This document shows positions 57,170-64,000 of a DNA stretch of 64,000 nt, piece after piece. A program made the translations under genes and the position numbers. The notes beneath the pieces are model-generated. The model did no database searches. It was given only the letters and a program-made list of their open reading frames with translations, and was not told the origin of the DNA. Source of the DNA: Marsupella aquatica (Eukaryota; Marchantiophyta); NCBI GenBank assembly GCA_973895155.1, contig OZ316898.1, positions 19,840,001 through 19,904,000 on the forward strand, written 5' to 3'. Every line of letters starts with the position of its first letter. Positions within the stretch are counted from its first letter, which is position 1.

Positions 57170-58235
57170 CTTTGGTTCACTCCCTTGTTGGATTCTTTGG
57201 TACCGTCGACAATATAATTTATTGTGTGAGTGACGGGGCACCGATAACCCAGCATGCCATTGTCATGGGATATTGTTGCTCAGAACTGCCCTCAGAAACT
57301 CTGATTCCGCTTTGCTTGCCCCTTCGTTAGATTCTTTCTTTTCGTCGACAATTTATTGTGTAAGTGAAGGGGCAACGATAACCCAGCATGCCACTGTCAT
57401 GGGATATTGTTGCTCAGGACCCCGCTCAGAACTGCCCTCAGAAACTCTGATTCCGCTTTGCTTGCCCCTTCTTAAATTCTTTCGTTCCGTCGACAATATA
57501 ATTTATTGTGAGAGTGAAGGGGCAACGATAAACGAGGATACCACTGTCATGGGAAATTGTTGCTCAGAAACTTTGATTCCGCTTTGCTTGCCCCTTCGTT
57601 AGATTCTTAATTTCTTTCCGTCGACAAACTATTTCTGTGAGTGAAGGGGCAACGATAACCCAGCATACCACTGTCATGGGAAATTGTTGCTCAGAAATGC
57701 CCTCAGAAACTTTGAATTTTCTTTGCTTGCCCCTTCGTTAGATTCTTTCTTTTCGTCGACAAACTATTTCTGTGAGTGTAGGGGCAACGATAACCGAGCA
57801 TACCACTGTCATGGGAAATTGTTGCGCAGAAATGCCCTCAGAAACTTTGAATTTTCTTTGCTTGCCCCTTCGTTAGATTCTTTCTTCGTCGACAAAGTGT
57901 TTCTGTGAGTGAAGGGGCAAGGATAACCGAGCATACCACTGTCATGGGAAGCTGTTGCTCAGAAATGCCCTCAGAAACTTTGAATCTGCTTTGCTTGCCC
58001 CTTCTTTAGATTTTTTTTTTCGTCGACAAACTATTTCTGTGAGTGTAGGGGCAACGATAACCTAGCATACCACTGTCATGGGAAATTGTTGCTCAGAAAT
58101 GCCCTCAGAAAGTCAGAAACTTTGAATCTGCTTTGATTGCCCCTTCGTTAGATTCTTTCGTACCGTACTCGACAATTGTGTGAGTGAAGGGGCAACGATA
58201 AGTCGATAACCGAGCATATCAGTGTCATTATGGAT
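57170..58235. repeat. tandem repeat of about 135 bp, eight copies
   Basis: The marker phrase 'ggggcaacgataac' (first copy ggggcaccgataac) recurs near 57233, 57367, 57516, 57642, 57779, 57911, 58046 and 58184. Each unit also has 'cactgtcatgggaaattgttgctcagaa', 'ccctcagaaactttga' and 'ttgccccttcgttagattctttc'. The TTGCCCCTTC and GAAGGGGCAA arms are inverted about 50 bases apart in every unit, so each could fold into a stem. The open frames 57273-57602 and 57684-57908 are repeat artefacts. Confidence 0.93.
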
Positions 58236-58325
58236 ACAGATCGATGATTGGACCTGCAAAACCTGCAAGTCAGCAAGTGTGACGAGGGAACGAACAGTCG
58301 AAATTTTTCTTCGTATTTTTTAAAC

Positions 58326-58615
58326 GATTGACAAGACCCTGTGTTTCTGACGAGTCTCAGAGTGACACCTCTATTCTAGTTCAAATTTGTAGCTGAACTG
58401 CTGAAGGTTCCGCAGACCGGCGAATAAAATACTCTTCAAAGCGATCCTATAAATGTCAGTCAAAATAAGGCCGATTGACCAGACCCTGTTTCTGACGAGT
58501 CTCAGTGTGAAACCTCTATTCTACTTCAAATTTGTAGCTGAACTGCTGAAGGTTCCACAGACCGGCGAATAAATACTCTTCAAAGCGATTGCTATAAATG
58601 TGCCGTTTTCTTTGA
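58326..58615. repeat. 147-bp tandem duplication
   Basis: Two copies start 'gattgac.agaccctg' at 58326 and 58473 and share 'tttctgacgagtctcag', 'caaatttgtagctgaactgctgaaggttcc' and 'gaccggcgaata'. Confidence 0.93.
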
Positions 58616-59269
58616 TAATGGGACTTAGCGCAAACTAGACAGCTGCACTTAGTCGGAACAACAATTCGAATTCGCATGTTCCAAGGTTTTCATGATGGAA
58701 ACCCTCCTTCTTGCTAGAGACTAAAACCATTTTCTTTTTCATTCTCAGTTGTTGTGAGCTTTGGAACTCTATTTCGCCGCTATCTTGCCGCAGTGTTACA
58801 CTTGGAGCCCAACGCTAGCTTCGTCGGGTTAGGCTTATAACGAATCATGGCTACTCAACATCATTGGCAGATTATTGATGCGTTCAGCGGTTTAGTATTT
58901 GCCACAATCAATGGCTAGAGGCTAGAGGGCTCTCGGCACCATCCACTCCACCGGGTACCAAGCAAATAACGAAGAGAACTGAGAATGAAACCTCAAGTCT
59001 GCCCAGGATCTCGTGTCCCTAGAAACAGCTGCAAATTAATTTTGAAACTTACAATCTAGAGCGCCTTCCACAAGCGTCACGCTGTTCAAGACATAACAAG
59101 GAAGGGCGGCCTTTAGTTCCTTTCAATTGACATTCGTGGCCGGAGGTCGTCAAAGTGTCTAGCCACTCCTTCACAGTACTGAAGACCGTTTCCTCCGCTT
59201 AATCTAAACTTTCAGGTCCAGGATTCTAACTGAAATGTCAGTCTTGTTGTGCATCGCTTTCAGGAACGA

Positions 59270-60200
59270 ACGTGACGTCCAACGACATTTGGAGCTAGAG
59301 TGATTTCCAAAATCTGGAGGGTATCTCTGATGCCAATAGTTTTAATAAACTTTCCGTTCCATCACGAAGCCCTCCAGCATCAACGACCACGCCACCGAGG
59401 AACTCCACACAATGCTGATGGGTATTCTCGTCTGCTGCTAGGAAATCTCTTTCCTCGTTTGTTTCTCCCTTCCGAGGGCCATGACCATATTTCTATAGGT
59501 GTGCTTCCGGTCACCACTTCACTCCAGAAAGTTCTAGAAATGCCGGCTCGGGCTCACTTTTAATCAGTATCCCGGATGGATTTCGAGTATATGTTAGCCA
59601 GTCGAGTGTCAAACTATCACGAACAGTAATATACCCAAGGCAGCATATATTATCATCATCATAGAGGAGGAACTCGGAATCAAACCAGTCAGCGTCATAG
59701 AAGTCCCCCCCCCCCCCCACACACACACAACACACACACACAAATTTCTTTCACTACCGGTCTGAAAATCATACGCCAAAAAGATAGGACCCCGTGCTGA
59801 TGAGTAACCATGATCCATGTCCTCTCCATTTGGATTGTCTGCAACGCCAGTCAAACTAATATGGACGCCACCATGAAGACCCGTTTTGAAAACTCCTCCA
59901 GGGAAAGGTATTCATTCTCTAGCGAAACGTTTCCCGCGGAGAAGGCCTCTGGAGTCTACTGGCCTATTCATCGACTGTCACAAGTTGTATTAGTTTTCGT
60001 CCAAGAGGACATCAGGATCCCTGCTACCTACTGTATAATGTAAATCGACTCTGGCCGGAGGCTTCTGGAGTTTAGATAGGTTTTCATCGTAAAGGATACA
60101 ATTCTTGTTGATGTCCATAGGTGGTATGATGTTGACTGGTGGGTGAACTAAAGCAAGATAATTATACGAGGCAAATTGGAATCCCGTCATCAAGTGCAGC
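59270..60200 (-). pseudogene. polyphenol oxidase (tyrosinase-type) pseudogene, 3' portion
   Basis: On the minus strand the family blocks come in the right order but in changing frames: NIIPPMDINKNCILYDENL..KPPARVDLHY (the 'SLYDxLRDxxHQPPxxVDLDY' region after CuA), FKTGLHGGVHISLTGVADNPNGEDMDHGYSSARGPIF (CuB region with H..VH and 'PNGEDMGxxYSAARDPIF'), then DFYDADWFDSEFLLYDDDN..YITVRDSL (PPO1_DWL), then a possible KFDV-domain remnant. The FAHH copper-ligand pair after DPIF is lost (FLAYD), a G/GT simple repeat sits between CuB and DWL, and stops split the frames. No CuA domain or transit peptide is seen upstream. Confidence 0.8.
59706..59742. repeat. C-run plus (CA)n microsatellite
   Basis: About 13 Cs followed by CA repeats, inside the polyphenol oxidase pseudogene. 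Confidence 0.95.
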
Positions 60201-61007
60201 CCCTAAAGTACACGAATCAGAAAATAGCAACCAATGTGGCAGTCTCTTTCGAAAGTGGGTGACTGGCTGTCTTGCTTTAAGCCCGAGCTTCAACTAACAA
60301 GCATGGGTCATCCTCACTCGTCCTTAACAAACTAATTTCGAGTCACGAGTCCTAGCCTGCAGACTGATGCAGCAGTAAATCTCCCTATAAAGTTGATCTG
60401 ATCGAGGCGAACGGCATTGCAAAACAAGGATTGAGCTTTTGTGAATCACCATCAAAAGCGACATACGTACTGACCAAGGCCGGTGCAATGAATCTTTAAG
60501 CCAATAGACACAACCTCGGACCGGGACTCACTGGATTCTATGCGATTTGGTTCTATCTTCAAGAATCCTCAAGATTTAGGAAGTAGTACACAAGTTAATG
60601 AAAACGAGCTGACTTGTTCCAAGTGTAATGATTCGCCCCTGAAAGGCCCTATGAGCAGGACCCGGGCACACAAAGGATCCCTCCCCTCGAGCAGGGATTG
60701 TCCCGATGGAGATCTTCGTGCGCAAGGATCCCACCATGAAACGTCCCGGGAGACTGATCGACGGATGGTGGTATCTGGCCTTGTTTATTTACGAAAATAT
60801 GATTGTCCTTGCATGGTGGCATTTGTACATTTCTCTTTGTGATGAATGACGAAAAAGTTCGCATATTGAAATCGATTCTGCAGCGTCAGCAGTTAAATTG
60901 TACTTTGTGTACTTGACCAAAGAAGTTATGTCGTCTCACAAAGTATTGGAGAAGTGTAACCAAATTAAACTTGTTGTATCTATCTGATTTTTAATTCTTG
61001 TTCATGG
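60201..61007. other. non-coding stretch, no gene seen
   Basis: No copper-site A block of polyphenol oxidase and no other family could be recognised. Confidence 0.4.
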
Positions 61008-61164
61008 TCAGTTCAAGGTCCGTTGTGAGGCGATTGACCTCAATGTTGATGCAGATTATGACCACACCAATTCAGTGATTGTGAAGCAAGTTGCTGTTGG
61101 GGAAACGACAGAGGTGGTGTTCAATGCGCCTTCAGAAATACAGAAATTAAAATCGAGCAACTGA
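61008..61164 (+). other. possible coding remnant, unrecognised
   Basis: The plus strand reads FKVRCEAIDLNVDADYDHTN then SVIVKQVAVGETTEVVFNAP and SEIQKLKSSN before a stop. A second open piece at about 61321-61440 reads ETAMALSPEIDPIKSKLDLS and further. Composition looks protein-like, but I cannot name a family, and the two pieces are not shown to be linked. Confidence 0.3.
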
Positions 61165-61444
61165 AAGCAAACAATACTAAGGTTATTAAGTTCAGACAAG
61201 CTCAGAACAATTACAATTGCTTGATTGTGATGTGTTTACTTGTTCAGTTTACTGTATGTGTAGTTTGAAGCAGGTTAGTCAATTGTCTAAGATTAATGTT
61301 GCCTGCTGCTACGCTGATGCAGGAGACAGCAATGGCTTTGTCACCTGAAATTGATCCTATTAAATCAAAGTTGGATCTATCAACCTCTGAGCAAGCAATC
61401 ATTCGGAAGTGTCAAAGTCGATATCTTCACCATCTGTATTGAAG

Positions 61445-64000
61445 GTGACTTTTGTTGGCACTACCAATTTTCTGTACGGTTATGTTGTATTTGTTTATAC
61501 ACTGTTTCTGAAGGTTTGATCTAATAATGTATGGTCTGTTGTTGGATGCATGACCTAGAGACCTAGAGACTTGTGATGGCACTGATTTCGATGACTATGT
61601 CAAACTGTATATGTGGAAATGAAAGATAGAGCTCGAGTCTTGCTGTCAAGCTATGCAGATCCCTTCAACTACGGTGCAACAAGCAAGTATTGGTTTTGCC
61701 TCGTAGTAGGTCAAACTAAGCTTTTCGGGACTTTGGCTATAGCCAATATGCGCTGAATGGTTTCAAACGAGACTCTTATAATTTCGTATTTCACCGATTC
61801 CGAAGACCAAGTCAGAATTGGATCTTTAGCTAGCAGTGGACGAATTGGTCAGGACTCATTGCCTGATAGGTCTTTGTGATATATTGAATTTGGAAAGTTT
61901 CAGCATGTTTACGGATCTGTGCTACTTAGTCCAACGGAGTAGGCATTTTGTTGTGCATAGAGAAAGTTATGTCACCGATTTGGACCACAAAAAATAGCTT
62001 GTGGCAGTTTCACGTAGGTGGTTGTACTGTTTTGCTTAAGGTAAAATCCAGTCTTGAAAGTCTTATGAGGTACATGGTCAAAGTGTTTGAGCCAAAGATT
62101 TTGTATGTCAAGCTTCTCTAACATTGAAGTTCATTTGTGTCTTGGTGCTCAGCTTTGTTCACTCAGCAACATGAATTCTCTCCAACCGGTTTATGATCTA
62201 TGCATAAAAAATAGATCGATTCTCTCCAACCGGTTTATGCATAGATCTAGTTTTATGCATACATCGATTGCAATTGATGAGGAAAGGCAGTAACGAATAT
62301 TTTCATACAGGGAATACTGCCAAGACAAAGAAATCTATCTGCCTGATTACTTCCGCGACCCCGTAATTGCAAATCAAAAACTGACAACCAGATTAGATAT
62401 GTGATACTAACTGCTATGCTTCCCAAAACCCCATGTAGTACATGAGAAGTACATTGGTAAGTACATTGATATGAGAGCTTTTTGGAATTTTTGCTGTTTA
62501 CTTTTTGATTGAGTATTTTTTCTCCGTCTTTTCCCTTTTCTAAATCATGTTGGAGGGAAGAAATGGGTCGGGCAAGGGAGGTAGTGGGGGCTGCAGGGAG
62601 CGAGAGCAAAAGGTAAGACAGGGAAGGAACGGGGAAAAACAGGAAAAAAAGGAGAAGGAAGAAAAACTCTTCTCCCTCCATATAGCACGGGGCAACCACG
62701 TCTGGATCTCCCGATGGCTTTGCCTAGTTTACATTTATTTTTCTCATCTGCATTTCGTTACCTTCTTATATTTTTTGGTTTAGTCCCGACACCTCTGTCT
62801 CACCTTGACATCTTTATGTTGCCTATATGCCTTGTGTGCAAATACATGGGCATTGGGCTATCATTCATAACAATGGAGCTACCCATTTGCTTATGGCCAA
62901 AAGCTCTGAGACCGAACGAAACAACTAGAGTATGTAATTTACTTATTTAGTAAAGCGATTGAGATTGAACTGCACCAAAGCGACAAATGCCGTTGATGGA
63001 TCCTCATTGCATACGGTGAATAGAGTGCCAAGACAGCAGCTCGGCACTTTGTGGAAGGCAAAGGAGTCATCATTGCCACCAATATTTAGTAGTTAGAATC
63101 GCTTTTTGCTGACTGCCGAGCTTCTGCAACTTACTGGTGGTGCCTCGCCTCTGGTGCAATGGCTCCCTAGAGTAACAAAATTGAGCTGGAACGAAGCTGG
63201 AATGAAGCCCTTTCTAGGTTCGAGCTCGTCGGAGTCAGTGGGGGAAGGGAATCGAGGGGGATCATTCAGGATTTTGTCCCTTTTCGTAATTTGAAGAGCT
63301 GTGATTCTGACTGACAACTTAAACTAGCTAGTTGAGATCGGATGCGTTACCCAGCCCAAACTAATTTGTTTGCTTCTCTTCCTGAGTGTGCGCCAGACAA
63401 CGAAGAAGGTCCATGAGGATTCAGTGAAGGGATCCGCTTCACAAGTGGGAACAAAAACATGCAACTGGCCTCCACTTATTCACCGTCGGGGGTGATGGCT
63501 GTTTAATTGAACATATATATATATCAGCAGTCTGCAGTAGCGTTATCTCGTCGGGAATTGAGTGTAAGTGTGGGCGGTCAATGGGTGGCAACTAAACACT
63601 TGCTGGAGGTAAATGCCGAGCAGATCCCAGACCCGCAACAGAAAAGTGATGAGAGGTTGTGAGGAGAAAACTTATAGTCCGTGCTCCATCGCAAGCTTCT
63701 ATCTGAACTGGATCACGACACAAACAGCTGAATCTCCTGTGTCGACTGCGACTTAATATAGAATTGCAGCCGGGATTGCAGCAGTTACGCGTATGATTTT
63801 GTAGTGCAAAGCTTTGTTCCTGATGACGAGAACAATGGACACAACGGATGTACTCTTAAAATTATGCAGAGTGTATGGCCGGTGAGCTAGTGTCCTCAGA
63901 CATAGAGCTTGAGCATACAGATGATCTGATAGGCTGGGTATGATGACAGCAACACATTTTCCAGTTTCCTCGTTGCACTTGTTGTAATACTAGTCGATGG
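61445..64000. other. non-coding stretch with a decayed repeat end
   Basis: Near 62786-62868, 'ctcaccttgacatcttta' and 'cttgtgtgcaaatacatggg' plus 'cattgggcta' resemble the right arm and end of the 36.9-41.2 kb element. A short duplicated phrase 'gattctctccaaccggtttatg' style repeat lies at 62176-62240. No gene recognised. Confidence 0.4.

Noticed and set aside
57273-57908. ORFs repeating a MLLR.ALRN...LLAPSLDSFF peptide
   Set aside because: They follow the tandem repeat of about 135 bp and are interrupted wherever the unit length varies.

Overview
This is nuclear DNA from a land plant. It holds a chloroplast-targeted RelA/SpoT homologue with EF-hands, a plastid-specific ribosomal protein (PSRP6), an 8-cysteine lipid transfer protein, light-harvesting and polyphenol-oxidase pseudogenes, a Ty1/copia retrotransposon and a plastid rbcL fragment. 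All multi-exon genes use GT-AG introns. Sparse genes, many decayed repeats and the unusual protein architectures suggest a seed-free lineage (bryophyte, lycophyte or fern), but this is only an inference.

Layout. 0-5.3 kb: mostly non-coding, with an rbcL NUPT and small tandem duplications. 5.3-13.6 kb (minus): one 13-exon gene that reads without a break from a transit-peptide-like start through a CRSH (Ca2+-activated ppGpp synthetase) and its two EF-hands into a linker of about 220 residues and about ten TPR/HAT-like repeats, roughly 1,424 aa in all. 13.7-19.6 kb: a GC-rich upstream region, then AT-rich sequence with tandem repeats. 19.6-33.6 kb: a tandem segmental duplication. Unit 1 holds an LHCB pseudogene, a complete but dead copia element (20,008-26,470) and the intact PSRP6 gene. 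Unit 2 holds a sister LHCB pseudogene and lacks the PSRP6 segment. 34.2-34.6 kb: lipid transfer protein. 36.9-41.2 kb: a 4.27-kb non-coding element with perfect 28-bp inverted ends and long repetitive arms. 42.9-54.6 kb: a large transposon-like locus with two divergent multi-domain genes. 57.2-58.6 kb: tandem repeats. 59.3-60.2 kb: polyphenol oxidase pseudogene. The rest shows no recognisable gene.

Two loci deserve attention. The first is the CRSH-EF-hand-TPR fusion, which would join calcium-regulated plastid alarmone synthesis to a helical-repeat scaffold of the type used by plastid RNA-binding proteins. The second is the 42.9-54.6 kb element. On the minus strand a five-exon gene joins a ParB-like domain, a circularly permuted DNA-methyltransferase-like domain and an FCP1-type HAD phosphatase-like domain. 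On the plus strand a divergent gene encodes a DDE-type (DUF7869-like) transposase. Palindromic GAGCGACC repeats fill intron 1 of the first gene, recur in its intron 2, and form another array between the two genes. Both genes carry a few nonsense and single-base frameshift lesions, so this copy is either recently inactivated or carries homopolymer sequencing errors.
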